DNA of 64,000 nucleotides from Linum tenue (GCA_946122785.1 CAMGYJ010000006.1:36476066-36540065); one strand, 5' to 3'. Positions 1 through 11,502 are shown, numbered from the stretch's first letter. The notes: generated by a model from the letters alone, not told the origin. Numbers and translations: made by a program.

Positions 1-439
1 GTTAGAGAACCTTATTGAATCATGTGATTTGTGTGAAATTGATTGAGGGGAATGCATGGGATGTGATTGAATTATGTTGGGCAAAGTCCCCTTTGCTTGT
101 TTGAGCCCTTGTGTGCAAGAATTTGGCCAATTTCATGCTTAACTTAATAGTGCACACAAGGTGTTCGATGAAATGCCTGTTTTCCATGCCATGTTGTGGC
201 CACCGGTTGGGGCCCTTAATGATGTAGTTTGAGGGTGTATTTGCTATGGATGTGAACCTTGAGTTGCCTATTTTCTTGTGAATGTGCACCCCCACCTAGA
301 TTATGCTTGATTTATCGAGTTTTTGACCCCCGAACTATGGATAAAACCATGGTTAGGCTGCTTTCTGTTCTTAAGTGTGGGGGTGGGCTTGACCTTTTCT
401 TTGGCTCTTTTGGTTCCACGTTGGGTTGTTGTTTTGCAG
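1..439 (+). other. Spacer upstream of the env-position ORF, ending in a possible splice acceptor
   Basis: Noncoding sequence nearly matching 19720-20152 of the second copy, including the phrase AAGGTGTTCGATGAAATGCC (163-182). It ends in a pyrimidine-rich tract and TTTTGCAG at 432-439, four bases before the ATG at 444. The same tract and CAG sit at the same place before the ATG of the second copy. This suggests the ORF is translated from a spliced RNA. A matching donor is visible only in the second copy (19658). Confidence 0.5.
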
Positions 440-443
440 GGCA

Positions 444-1823
444 ATGGCGAAACCTAATCTCCAGCACCCGTTCATCCGGGATCTCAGGAGGGGCCCCACC
501 ACAGAGCGCTACAAGGCGGTCGCGGAAACCCCGTTTGGGTCCCACCATTGCTGGTCCAAACGGGAGTTTCGGCGACTGCACTGCTACGAGCAGCTTTCCG
601 CCGCGGTCGCCAACACCGCATGGCGCCGTCTGCTCCAGATCTGCGAGAAGGTCTATTACGAGCCGGTGTGGGAGTTCTACACGACTTTCAAGCACAATAC
701 CACGAACAACTGGCAGGACGGTACAGCCGTCCAATTCAGGCTGGGCGGTGTCCCCTGGTCCATTACCTACCACGAGCTGGCCGAGGCTCTCGACCTCGAC
801 CTCGACGACCGTGAGGACTACGTCACCGAGGTGAATGAGCCACCGGAGGTGGACTTCGGGAGGCTGTACACCAGCCTGGCTCGGCCAGGCCAGACGCGTC
901 CTTTCCGGTCCGGGAGGACGAAGGCCTCTACCCTGCAGATCGACAACCGACTTCTCCACCACCTGCTGGCGAAGTCTTACACTCCTGCAGCTGACAGCGC
1001 CGACGCCATCACGAAGAGGCCCCTGTACTTCCTCCATTCGATCCGCCAGCGCCGCCATCCTCTCCACCTGGGTTCGGTGGTGGCCAAGACCTTCGAGAAG
1101 ACGGCCACAGAGCTGAAGAGCCTCCACTGCGCCCCCCTCATCAGCCGCCTGGTCACCTTCTTTGGCCTTTCACTGCAGGGGTGCACCGAGGAGGGGGACA
1201 CCCTCATCTTTGGCAGCAAGACGATCGGGAAGATGCTGCTGTTGCGAGAGAGGAACGGTGTTCAGTGGGTCGATGGATTCCCGGAGCCTCCGATCCCCGC
1301 GGAGCCCGTACCAGAGGCCCAGGCCGAGGGCCAGGAGGAGGAGGCTGCCGATGAGGTGGATCCCGAGGAGGTGGATGCTGCTGCTGATGCTGCTGATGAT
1401 CCACCACAGACTAACTTCCATTACGGGGGTAGCAGCTCCACTTTCCAGGGTCAGGATTACTTCGCCCAGCAGTTCGAGCAGCTGAGGATCCAGAACCAGC
1501 TGATTCTCGACCAGCAGATGCAGTTCCATCAGCAGTACGCGGCAGATCAGGCCGAGTACCGGAACAGGATGGATGCTTATGACGTGCGGCTGAACACGAT
1601 CCTGACTCAGCAGGACGTGACTCTCGCCCACATCGAGCGGGAGAAGCGCCGTTCACGGCGCATGCAGGAGGTTCAGCAGCACCTGCTTCAGCTGATTCCG
1701 GGCGATCCACCTGTCTGGAGGACTCCCTGGGATGACTCCCCTCCACATGACGGTGCTGCTGGCGCTGCTGATGATGATGCGTTCATGAACGACATCGACC
1801 TCGACGATCTTGGCGACGAGTAG
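444..1823 (+). CDS. Athila-type env-position ORF (ATHILA ORF-1-like), intact
   Basis: An open frame of 459 residues, the only long intact protein frame in the window. I start it at the ATG at 444; an upstream in-frame TTG is not convincing because a probable splice acceptor lies between them. Residues 1-250 form a globular part with motifs such as HCWSKREFRRLHCYEQ and EFYTTFKHN. This is followed by an acidic, alanine-rich linker (about 285-315), a glutamine-rich stretch with coiled-coil character (about 335-425) and an acidic tail ending DLDDLGDE. It resembles the plant-specific ORF-1 family of Athila retrotransposons (Pfam ATHILA). I see no signal peptide or clear membrane segment, so calling it an envelope is not supported. 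Its role is unknown. The later copy at 20157-21500 is broken. Confidence 0.75.
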   Translation: MAKPNLQHPFIRDLRRGPTTERYKAVAETPFGSHHCWSKREFRRLHCYEQLSAAVANTAWRRLLQICEKVYYEPVWEFYTTFKHNTTNNWQDGTAVQFRLGGVPWSITYHELAEALDLDLDDREDYVTEVNEPPEVDFGRLYTSLARPGQTRPFRSGRTKASTLQIDNRLLHHLLAKSYTPAADSADAITKRPLYFLHSIRQRRHPLHLGSVVAKTFEKTATELKSLHCAPLISRLVTFFGLSLQGCTEEGDTLIFGSKTIGKMLLLRERNGVQWVDGFPEPPIPAEPVPEAQAEGQEEEAADEVDPEEVDAAADAADDPPQTNFHYGGSSSTFQGQDYFAQQFEQLRIQNQLILDQQMQFHQQYAADQAEYRNRMDAYDVRLNTILTQQDVTLAHIEREKRRSRRMQEVQQHLLQLIPGDPPVWRTPWDDSPPHDGAAGAADDDAFMNDIDLDDLGDE

Positions 1824-3680
1824 GCTGTACTAGTTGCCCGTCTCAGTGTGTTTTCGTTTTCATTTTAGACTTTTGTGTGTTTGCTCCATGTGTGCGAAGC
1901 TTGAACTTAGAGTCGTTTGTTTTTGTTTTTGGTTTGTCCTTTGTGGTTTGATGTAGCCGTCTGGGCTAACACTTATCCCTAACGCACAGTGTGCTAGTGT
2001 GTTTCTGGTGTTCGATTTGTGCAGCATTGTCCGCTCTCCCGTTTGTTTCTCGCTGACTGGTCCACTTCCAGTCCCCCAGCAGTGTTCTTATCCGGTAACA
2101 TCGTTCCCCTTCTCTTTCCCTCTACTCCATTGAGGGCAATGTCGTGCTTAAGTGTGGGGGGGTGCTTTGTATCGGTTGGAATATTTATGATGGTGCTTGG
2201 AGCCTAGTCCGCTGTCCGAATCTTACGATTTGAGGGCTCCAAGTACTGCTGTTTGATCATATTGGCACTGTGTTTTGATGGATGAATTGATTGGTTTTCG
2301 GATTAATGCATGACAACTTGTTTGCGACTAGGACAACCTATGATGAGGACTGAGATGTGTAGTAGAACGATGTAGGGGTTCAGTTTTTCAACTGTTTGCT
2401 TGCCAACTATGACTTGATATGACTTGATCTGATTACTTGTCCTTGCCAGTCGTTTATGCATCTAGTTCAGGGTATCAGAATGTGAGATAGAGCATATAGG
2501 TAGCCATGTGAGATTTGAGCATGCTCGTTTCTTTCTTGTGCGATAGATCCCTCTTCCATGATGTGTAGCATTCACGTTGTCACTAGCTAAGATGATGGGG
2601 GCATAGGATTAGCCCACGCCCAAAACTGACTGTCCTGATGTGTCATATCCCCTAGTCAGCCCCTTTGAGCCGTGTGTTATCCTTTCTTTTGGTCTATAAT
2701 GGAAAAAATCACCCTTGTTGCATCTTTTAGAAGGTTCCACAGAGTGGTTTTTATATATTCTCTGCTGTTTCTGCTAAAGTCAATGTGAGTGTTGGAGGTA
2801 GTGCTTAAAAGTTGGGCAGGTGTTTGAAGTTTATGCAGAGGTGGTGGCTCTCTTAGGAAATGAAAAGAAAAATGAAAGTGAAACAAAGAAACAAATTGAA
2901 AGCAAAAGAGAGCCACTACCAAAAATCTGAATAATGCCCAGTAAGTAGTGTTTCTTAGCAGTCTGGCTTGGAAATGCTGATGTTTATGCCTCCTTCGCTC
3001 TTGTGCTCTTGAGATATTGAGTAATGCAGAATAGCAGAAAGAAAATACCGGTTTGTTTGACAGTGATTGTGTGTTTGGAGAATGTGGAACCTTTTGCTAT
3101 GAATACTTCCACCACCTAAAAGGCCTTTTCCCCATGTCCAAGACCCTAGCCAGTCATTTGAACCTGTGTCTAAGACCTCCTGATTAGTTAGTGGTGACAC
3201 CCCATATGTGAACTCTAGCATTTAGAGGCTGCCATCATGGTGAAGAGACGATAGGGATTGAGAGAAATAGCATGCGCATCTTTCGCATCAAATTGTCCTG
3301 ACCCCACTGGTCGAGAGTGAGTGATTCATTTTCTTTTCTATATGCTCTTGTACCCCGGTGAGGACCTCGATTGCTCGGTCTCTATTCTGATGTCTTGAGC
3401 TGGATGCATGAGTTGACTGTTTTGAGTAAGTGGTTGAATCAAGTCTAAGTTGGCCAGTGAACAGAAGGGAGACTCTTCCTTTACTCGATTTGCTGCACTC
3501 GAATGTCCTTTGTGGTGGTTGTCCAGGTTGTTATTGAGGTTGTGCATGTATTGATGTTTGAAAACCAGTGCGATTCACGTGTTCTGTGCCTTTATGACTT
3601 GTCCCCAATGTTGGTTGATTGAAATATGTAAGCTTACCTAGTGTCTGACTTGGTTTGCTTGGGGACAAGCAAACGGTTAA
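1824..3680 (+). other. 3' noncoding region of A1
   Basis: Long untranslated stretch between the env-position ORF and the polypurine tract. It is collinear with 21501-23290 of the second copy, including the G-rich AAGTGTGGGGGGGTGCTTTG near 2150 and TTAGAAGGTTCCACAGAGTG near 2730. No coding frame is supported. Long 3' noncoding regions are usual for Athila elements. Confidence 0.7.
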
Positions 3681-3693
3681 GTGTGGGGGAGTT
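3681..3693 (+). promoter_or_regulatory. Polypurine tract of A1
   Basis: GTGTGGGGGAGTT lies directly before the LTR start TGATAGACCG. The same sequence precedes the 3' LTR of A2. This is the expected plus-strand primer site for reverse transcription. Confidence 0.8.
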
Positions 3694-5041
3694 TGATAGA
3701 CCGTCATTTACACATGTTTTTACCCCCATTCTTACACCGTTTGAGCTGTTGATTCTCGTGTTTTAGGCCGATTTCACGCTAGGTTGTGCTTGTTTGTGAT
3801 ATTTCAGGTCCTAGTACGTGAATGAAGGCTTAGGAGCGAGTCTGGGGTCGTTTGGACAAAGAACGGACGAATGGCGAGGCTTTTGGGGAGTTGCACGGGC
3901 AGACCAGGGAGGCTGCACGGCCGTGCACGTGAGCAAGATGGCTGTGCGCTTTATGCCGAGGCCATGCACGGGCAGACCCTGAAGATTGCACGGCCGTGCA
4001 CCCTGGCCGTGCGAGAAGCCTGAGGTCGAACTAATTGATGCGCCGCGTTTTGGAGTGCACGGCCAAGTGGGTGATCTGCACGGCCGTGCACCCTGGCCGT
4101 GCGAGTCGGGAATTCCTGGTTTTAGAGCCTATCCCGAGCCAAAAGTGGGAGAGTCGTGTTTTCAGAGCAAAAACAGAGCCCTAGAGAGAGAAAGTACGAA
4201 GAACACACCCTAGAAGCTGTCTTAGAGCTGGATTTCATCGAATCGAGCTTGGAGATTGTCATAGGAGTGGAAATCATCGTCCCGGAGCAGATTATCCTCA
4301 TCGTTATGAGTATGACTAATCCGATTCTTGTTTTCTCTTCTCTCTCTATGGAGTAGAACCCTTCTCTCACTTGCGTATGAAGAACCCTAGTTCCTTGTGT
4401 TAGGGATTTGATTGTAATGACTTGGGATGATATTACTGTTTGATTTTAATCGAATGACGCATGTTTAATGAATTGATTTGAGTCTGATCAGCTTTTCTCA
4501 ATTTCTGCTGCAACCTGAGATAGATAGAATCTGATTAGGTTGTTAGAGCCTCTTCATTCGATAGTAGGAGATTGGCTATATGAGAGTTAGCCAGTTTACT
4601 GCTTTGTACTGGTGTTCTTGGCGCCAGTAGTGGAGTTCTGTGTTCATAGCCTCAGCTTTCTATCCCGGTGAAGACTAGTCGTCTGCCGGGTAGTTAGACT
4701 GAGAGGGCTTGGTCAGCTTAAGAGATTCCAAGCTACTGTCGGATCTTCCGCAGTCTAATCAACAGTAAATCAACCCAGGGAATTGCAATTGAACCTAACT
4801 TAGGGGCTAGGGGGACTCAATCCCCAGTGACTCTTGCCTGCTTTAGAAACCGAACAATTTACTGCTTTCTTGTTGCTTTTACTTTTCACAACAATCACTC
4901 GAACTAGTTTGCTAGATAATAGAGAATCACGGAGTAAGCAGTAGATCTAGACCCCGGGTTGATAATTAAACTTGCCTGTTACTGCATTCCCGGACTGCGA
5001 TTACACTTGGTCGCAGTTTGGTGTTGTGTTTGGGCGTGTCA
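3694..5041 (+). repeat. 3' LTR of A1
   Basis: About 1348 bp, beginning TGATAGACCG and ending GGGCGTGTCA. It is alignable along its whole length with the A2 LTRs but clearly diverged from them. It carries its own version of the palindromic modules (3893-4105). The sequence after it, GACGCCAACTTC, does not belong to the element. Confidence 0.88.
3893..4105 (+). repeat. Three palindromic modules built on GCACGGCCGTGC
   Basis: Three modules, each with a half site (GCACGGGCAG, or GCACGGCCAAG in the third) followed by the dyad GCACGGCCGTGC. Modules two and three add CCCTGGCCGTGCGAG. They start near 3893, 3966 and 4057. Other copies in the window keep the layout but change the outer base pairs together, which preserves dyad symmetry. 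Function is unknown. Confidence 0.75.
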
Positions 5042-5905
5042 GACGCCAACTTCAAGCTCCTGGAAATTGGCCTTCTGGGTTGAGTCGAGGTCAGCCAATC
5101 CCTTCTCTGGGTTTAGAAAGTTGCAATCTTTCAATCCCAACTTGGATCACCAGTTTGCTGTACCCTGAACTCTTCAAGAGATGCTCCAAAGTAGGTTCCC
5201 GAAACTGAAATCCTGCCTTAGCCAAAATCAGACAGTTTTCAGATGCGAGATAGTGTTTTGAGAAGCTCGAAACTCTTCCTTACTAGCTCCCTCTTGACGA
5301 TCCAAGGACACTAGGTTGTGTAGACACCAGTTTTTGTCCAGGTTAAAATATCCAATTAAATAAAATTTAATTTTTGTTTAAGATTTACAATAGTGAATCT
5401 TAAATTACCTTATAGCTAAAACGTATATACAGTGGTTGGAACACGACATATTTTTCATAACTTAATGAGATTAGCAATAACAAATCTCATTTTGTACAAT
5501 TCTGATCAATGAGCTTAGCAATAAAAAATCTCAATTTGATTAACGACTTGGCGATAATGTGAGTTGATCATTGAATTGATCCTTAAAATATTGATTCATG
5601 GAAAAATTCGACTTTGATTTCAAAACAATAACAGATAAGTCGAATTAAGGGCAAGGACTGGTATCTTATTAAAATAAATCACAATTACAGATGTTATTAC
5701 AATTATACAAAATAAAAAACATTAAAACTGGAGAAGTCAGAGCCTATACCAAAAGTCAACGAAAGTCAACTCTGTTAAAGTCACAGTCAACAAAAGTCCA
5801 ATCAAGTCAACAAAGTCAATCTGGTCAGCTCTGACACAACCAGACCGGTTCAACCCAAAACCAAACCGGTACTGTTGCAAACTAGGGGAACAAGCTCCCT
5901 TTTCT

Positions 5906-5915
5906 TATAAAAAAG
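5906..5915 (+). promoter_or_regulatory. TATA-like motif of the solo LTR
   Basis: TATAAAAAAG followed within 40 bases by a purine- then CT-rich leader, in the orientation of the LTR. This is a plausible U3/R promoter. No transcript evidence is available. Confidence 0.45.
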
Positions 5916-7724
5916 AACACATCTGCTCTTGCAAAAGGGGGAGAGAAAAAACGAGCTTCTTCTCTTCCACTTCTAGACTTTCTTTCTTTCTTCTTCTTCT
6001 TCCTTGTTCTTGCCAGAGGCAATAGACAGAAACAGGGAGCCACTTTGTCACTTCTTCTTCTTCTTCATCCTCTTCCCTGCACTTCCATTTCCCATTCCTC
6101 GCAAAAACAGACGAAAGCATCCAGAGGGCGGCGGCAACCCTACAGCAAACATTCTTCTTCCTTTCTTACACTACAAACAGACACTCGAATAAGGAATCAG
6201 AAGAAGACAACAAGAAAAATCCCATTCCCACTCCACTGTCTTCCTCTTAAACACACCAACAGAACACAAAAAAACAAAAGAGCAATACACCCAAAAGAAA
6301 ACATATAAGCAGCCGCAAAAACGCAGCAGTAGTAAAATACCCACAGAAAGGAGGAGAGCAGCTCCAACCTTTCCTCAAACTTCCAACTCAAGGTTAGTAT
6401 AGGCTATAGCTAAATCTGAATCTTGTCTTTCATTCCATCATCATTCATAATCATCCCACTCATCCTGCTTGTGTAAATTAAAGTTTTTCTCTTCTCAAAC
6501 TCAAGAGAAACTCAATCAACTCCATTTAAACTACAAACAAGTTGATTTTGTTTAAAAGAGGAATATACATAATCTACTCCAAGCAAATTACAATCTGACG
6601 TAAAATACCTCAAGAAAAATCAGATTCAACCAATCCTAGGTACATTACAAGATAATGACTATTAGCTACTTACCATTATCTTTCATTCCAGTTCATTTTA
6701 CTTCATCAATTCCTAATGCATTCAACCGCTGCACAATCACAGCATTTGTTTCCTTGTGCTAATCTCTTTTCTCACAATCCATTTTCCTATCAAGTACTTT
6801 ATATTATAATCATCCGTCTACTAGCTATTATGAGTTCTCATTCATGTTTTCTTCAATTAAAGCGTACTGATTATTATTAAACATACACTATATCAATATC
6901 TATACTTTTTGTTAAGCTTATTTACAATTTCTTTAAGCTTATCAGCTATGCGTAATACTAATCATTATTTAAATTGTTCAAGTTTCTGCCATGTTATATT
7001 TCCTCTGTTTCTTGAGCACGTAGATAATAAAAACACTATCATCATGAATCCCTTCTAAATACCAAAATCAATCCAAATCTAAATAAAAAAGCAATTAGAT
7101 CAGATTATTATACCCGAAAAGGGTTTCCCTTATATCATCATCGTCTTCGCCGCCGGCGGAACCCAAGGCTGCCGGTGGCGGCCCCCTTTCTTCCCCCATC
7201 CTCTGTAACTAGAACACACAAAAAGAACATATCAGAATCATAAAACAACAAAATCAAATAACAAAATCCAACATGCAAACAAAGCTAACCTCGTGCCTTC
7301 GCTGCCGCCTTTGTCGTCGTCGTTATCATCAGATTCCGCCATCGTTCTTTAGCCGTCTTGAGGGAGGTCGTGTTTCGTTACCTCTGGAGAGAGACGAGAG
7401 AAGGGGTTTCTTCCTTCCTCCGAGTTACTCGCCGGCGACGAGATGGACGACAAATAGAGGGTGAGAGGCAGAAGAAGAATCGAGTAGGAGGAGGAGAGGA
7501 GCTAGGGATTTTTTTTCCTTTCTTCTTTTCGTTTGTTGGTTCATTGTTTCTGGAGAAGAGAGGAAGAGATGTGAGACGAGAGAAGAAAAGGGAGAGCGGC
7601 GAGGGTTAAAAAAAAATAGTTTATATACACGTTTTGTTACAATGTCGTATCTACCCCTAGGGTTTTTTTAATATTACCTGTCCTTGCCACTTCGCTCTGG
7701 AAAAACAAAAAATACCTCTCGTGT

Positions 7725-7798
7725 GAGTCGAACTCCTGACCTCTGGGCTCACAAGTAACAACGAACAAGCAATGCGGCGCCTAACCATTAGAGCTACC
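7725..7798 (-). other. tRNA-like segment with A- and B-box words inside the solo LTR
   Basis: On the minus strand a GGTAGCTCTAATGG stretch resembles a tRNA start and A box, and about 50 bases on GAGTTCGACTC resembles a B box. The spacing is longer than in most tRNAs, and I could not draw a clean cloverleaf. It may be a SINE head or a decayed tRNA pseudogene trapped in the LTR. It is not a functional tRNA call. Confidence 0.35.
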
Positions 7799-8924
7799 CT
7801 GTAATTTTGGCTACCTTAGTCCTTTCGTTACATCTTATTTTGGAAGTCACTTAATACTCAAAATTTATATCGACCAAACATGTTAAGACTTTTTGCTTTG
7901 GCCAAGTTACGATTACTCCTATGTATTTCAAAATATTAGAACCTTGATTTAAATTTGGGCTTCATTTTGCATACACATATTTATTTTATTTAGAGATTTC
8001 ATAAATACAAAATCATGGTCAATAGACCGTGATAGTCATTTTCGTTGGAATTCTTCCAAAGGCAATCTAACATTCAATTACTAAATTGAAAAGTCATAAA
8101 ACCATTTCCTAATAACTCAAATCATCTTAATCGCAATCTATAGAACGTGTTTAAGATCACAACATTTTAAAACTTCAACAAAACCGAACTACGTGGACTT
8201 TGATCCCGACTACTCGGGTACGTAGGCAACCAATAGGTTCGAGTCCAACCAATCTAAAAAATATTTTTACGTCAATAGACGTAAACATTATCAAGTAACT
8301 ACAACAGTTCAAAATTTACGATAATAACATCGTCCAATTGAACTCTAAAAATACACCCAAAATTATTAAAATAATTTAATTAAATACATCAATAAAGCCG
8401 CAAATTATAATACACCCAACTCCTAAAAAGCTTATCGATTTAAGTAGTACCCATTTGGGGCGTTGTGGGGTGTGAATACACTTCCCCACACGTAATCGTA
8501 CTCCCGAACCCCTAAACCTAAAATTCGCAGACCAGATTTCTGGTTTTAACCTAAATAACAAAACCGGAAAAAGGTGTTCGATCCACCACAGTAAGGTCGA
8601 TGGCGACTCCGAGCTTATTCGCAACGAATCCCGCGATTCGGAGGGGCGGTTGCGACAGGTTGTAGAGGAACATCCAGGCTTCAAAACAAATCACCAACCT
8701 TGCATTTTCACCGACCCGTTTGATATAACCATCCTTCCAAAGTAGGCTTGCCAGAACTGGTCCAACACTGAGACATTTTCCAGCTTGCTTCTTATCAACT
8801 TGATCCGATCTTTGAGCGATTAATTGGAGCTTGTACGATGATGGAATTCAGTTCATATCAGTAGGCTTCTAGGTTCGTCCAAGTTCACGTGAGAAGACAC
8901 GATCAACCATTCAGTGATAGGTGG

Positions 8925-9294
8925 CTACAGCATTCTTTAAGCCAAAAGGCATAACCTTATTGCAGTAATTACCAACCGGGGTCATGAATGTCGTTCTTTC
9001 TTGGTCTTCTTTCTTCACGGGAATCTAGTGATAATCAGAGAACATGTTGAGGAAAGAAAGAAAGCGGTGTCCAGAGGTAGCATCAATCAATTTGTCAATT
9101 TTAGGAAGAGCATATGGGTCCTTTGGGCATGCCTTGTTGAGATCGATGAAGTCTACGCACATCCTCCACTGTCCATTGGCCTTTTTTACCATAACAACGT
9201 TGGCTAGCCAGGAGGGGTAGAGGATTTCTTGGATGAATTCCCTCCCGAGCGAGCTTGAATACTTCTGCAACAGCTTGACGTCGTTCCTACACAA
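8925..9294 (-). pseudogene. Tat-like reverse transcriptase fragment
   Basis: On the minus strand from 9294 downward the frame reads a typical gypsy RT N-terminal part: YPSWLANVVMVKKANG, WRMCVDFIDLNKACPKD, then after a stop near 9025 NKVMPFGLKNA. The later RT part with the catalytic YVDD-type box is not found, and the sequence soon loses similarity (about 8700-8925) before the solo LTR. The enzyme would copy element RNA in the cytoplasm. This copy is truncated and frameshifted, so it is dead. Confidence 0.8.
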
Positions 9295-9609
9295 AGTTCC
9301 TTCTCTTTTGTTATATAGGGCAACACCCTGGGAGAACCCCTAGTGCATGTTTAGCTACCCGACGATTAAGTCCAGGCATGTCTTCAGGACCTTGGGCAAG
9401 TAGCTCCTTAAACTCCCGGACTAAATCGAGAAGATGAGGGAGAGCTTCTTTAGGCCATAAGGTTGAGACACGGATGGTAAGGTCATCTTAAATAGCTTGT
9501 TCCTCATCATGGTCGACAGGCATAGGGCAAGCTATCTCTTCTCGAGTGTCGACGGTAGTGACATGTCTATCATTGAGGGAGAATGCACAATATTGTTTGG
9601 CGATTGATT

Positions 9610-9990
9610 GATCCCCTCAGACAAAGCCTACTCCAGACGGAGTAGGGAACTTCAATTTGAGATGAAGTGTAGAAGGGATGGCCCAAGCTTTGTGTAGAAA
9701 CGGTCTTCCAAGAATTCCATTGTATGCAGAGGAACAGTCAATCACATGAAAGTTAACCAACCATCTTGGTTGTTTGGTCGCCATTGCCGATGCATACATG
9801 AAGATGTAGTATTCCAAGTATTGGGACTTGGTTTCCAGAGAAACCTAAAAGAAAGATGCAGGAAGGTTGACAACGATCCAAGTGAAGACCCAGCGAGAAA
9901 AAGCAGGGTAAAAAAGTAGGTCGGCTGAGCTCCCTCCATCAATGAGAACTCGTTTCACGCTGTAATTGGCAATTGTAGCCTCAATTACCA
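9610..9990 (-). pseudogene. Tat-like retroviral-type aspartic protease
   Basis: On the minus strand the active-site box VLIDGGSSADLLF is intact near 9946-9915. After a frame change it continues with [19 protein letters not shown] and [12 protein letters not shown] (9760-9617). These are the two ends of the protease of Tat-lineage gypsy elements, which normally cuts the Gag-Pol polyprotein. It lies between gag and RT as expected. Stops and a frameshift around 9840-9900 break it. Confidence 0.75.
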
Positions 9991-10269
9991 AAGGGTCAAC
10001 GTGGGGATAATCAATATCTTCGAGGTCCTGAGAATCAAAAAATATGGGATCCTAATTAGAGATAGTTGAGGCGGATCCGACCAAAGCTTGGGCATAGGAC
10101 TTACGAGAGGCGGAACATTCCTGTCGTAGTCCAGTTCCTCCATGTATGACGGGACGACACCTAACACCAATCCACTTCCTTGTGGAGCTTTTCCTTTGTC
10201 CGATGATGAAGGTTGTTGGACTGAGCCTTTGGAGCTTTGGATGAACTGCTTAAGTTGTCCATTTTGAAT

Positions 10270-11480
10270 CAGACCCTCGATGGATCTTCCCAACTTTTTT
10301 CATTCCTCGGTGTCATGCCTGTATCCCCGATGAAATTCACAAAATTGGTTCTTTCCTTTTCTTGGTTTTGTGCAACCTCGAGGTGGCATGTCACCGAAAG
10401 CTTTTTATCTTGAATGACCTAGAGAACAGTCCTCCATGGATTGTGGAGTGGGGTAAAATTTTGGCCTGAATGGAATGGCCCATCCCTTCTGCTGTCATCT
10501 TTTTTGAGACTTGGGCATGTTATCCAAAGTTGGGCGGGGGAGTTGTAAAGTTTCTCGGTTTGCGGAGGGGAATCCCTCCTACGCTTTGGCACAACGTAGG
10601 AGGAATCTTGTAAAGCTTCTTCTAGACCGATGTACTTCATGACCCGCTCCTATAGCTCAAACATACTCTGAGTAGGTTTCTTGATAAGGGACGCATGGGA
10701 AAGACTGTTTGTTGTTCCTCGTGTCAGCATGTTGACAATTACTTCAACAGAGAGGGAAGTGACGCCTATAGCCATGATTTTGTACCTAGCATAATAGGCT
10801 TGGTATTCATGATCTGATTAATGCTCATTGCCGGTCGCTTTTGGGTGTAAAACTTGCACCAAAATAGTGTGGAAAATTTGGTGAAGTTGTTGATGATACC
10901 ATTGCGAAGCTGAGAGTACCATCGACGAGCGTCTCCACCAAGAGTGGCGGGAAATATTTTACACATGGTGGCATCAGAGGCACCAATAAGCGGCATCAAA
11001 ATCTCAAAGGAACTGAGATGATCTTCTGGGTCGGTGGTGCCATTGTACTTTTGGGTATATGGATGTTTCCCGGGTATGGTTCATTTTGAAAGGCCAAAGC
11101 TAGGGGGCAACCGGTACTAGGTTGGGAAAACGTCCCTGCGGGAGGAAGTTCTTCGAGGTGATGAATAACTGGGGGACATCCAAGGCCACTGCTTCAGTTG
11201 AAGTCGGTGCGCCATTTTGATGGTCTTTGAAGGATTTGGGGAGTCCTGCATCCCGGTAGGGATTTGTTACAGGAATTGGTGGTGGTTGGGAAGCCTCTGC
11301 TGCGGACCGAAGTTGGGCACGAAGTCGCTTAATTTCGGCTTGGAGTTCCTCGATCCTTTGGGGCTGCAGAGTTTGCCCAGGGTTTGGAGTTGAGCCTTAA
11401 TCGATCTCGACTTGAGGTTGCAAATCTTGTGCATCCCTCTTGTCTGGCTGGAATGACAATTTGTTGGTATTAATCTCACC
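10270..11480 (-). pseudogene. Tat-like gag, fragmented
   Basis: Minus-strand pieces of a retrotransposon gag. There is a proline/glutamine-rich N-terminal part just after the PBS, then GTTDPEDHLSSFEI, MMPLIGASDATMCK and ATLGGDARRWYSQL (10999-10766), then a CHxH-like FCEFHRGYRHDTEE near 10345-10300 and EGLIQNGQLKQFIQ. The order matches the gag capsid and nucleocapsid parts of Tat elements. Several frame changes and stops separate the pieces. Confidence 0.75.
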
Positions 11481-11500
11481 GGGTCCCACGGTGGGCGCCA
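11481..11500 (-). promoter_or_regulatory. Primer-binding site of the Tat-like element
   Basis: The minus strand reads TGGCGCCCACCGTGGGACCC, two bases inside the LTR end GGCATCAACA. It marks the boundary between the 5' LTR and gag. Confidence 0.65.
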
Positions 11501-11502
11501 AT

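Larger units (their letters stand above)
1..5041 (+). mobile_element. Athila-like LTR retrotransposon A1, 3' part only
   Basis: The window opens inside this element. Visible parts in order are the end of the spacer before the env-position ORF, that ORF, about 1.87 kb of noncoding sequence, a polypurine tract (GTGTGGGGGAG) and a 3' LTR. The 5' LTR, gag and pol lie outside the window. Identification rests on close similarity in order and sequence to the complete element at 14618-24658, whose PBS matches tRNA-Asp as in Athila-clade Ty3/gypsy elements. The right boundary is the LTR end GTGTCA at 5041. The target-site duplication cannot be checked because the left end is missing. Confidence 0.85.
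5319..8657 (+). mobile_element. Complete solo LTR, Tat/Ogre-type
   Basis: A 3339-bp LTR starting TGTAGACACC and ending GGTTGCGACA, flanked on both sides by GGTTG (5314-5318 and 8658-8662). No internal region is present, so this is a solo LTR left by LTR-LTR recombination. The last 250 bases contain ACACTTCCCCACACGTAATC and TGGCGACTCC, a signature I associate with Tat/Ogre LTR ends. Inside are a TATA motif, a CT-rich leader-like stretch (5930-6100), a GC-rich patch near 7150 and a tRNA-like segment. Short frames inside it are not supported as genes. Confidence 0.85.

Noticed and set aside
312..1127. Long minus-strand frame opposite the env-position ORF
   Set aside because: It is a shadow of the GC-rich plus-strand ORF. 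The corresponding frame is not conserved in the A2 copy.
444..1823. Calling the Athila-type ORF a viral envelope glycoprotein
   Set aside because: No signal peptide, fusion-type region or clear transmembrane helix is visible. Only its position after pol suggests env.
3893..4105. CRISPR-like or satellite array of CACGGCCGTG words
   Set aside because: Spacing is modular and the intervening sequence is conserved between elements, so it belongs to the LTR.
5905..7609. Several 60-90-codon frames on both strands in the solo LTR
   Set aside because: They lie in CT- or GA-rich low-complexity sequence inside an LTR and show no domain.
7725..7798. Functional tRNA gene
   Set aside because: A- and B-box words are too far apart and I could not draw acceptor and anticodon stems.
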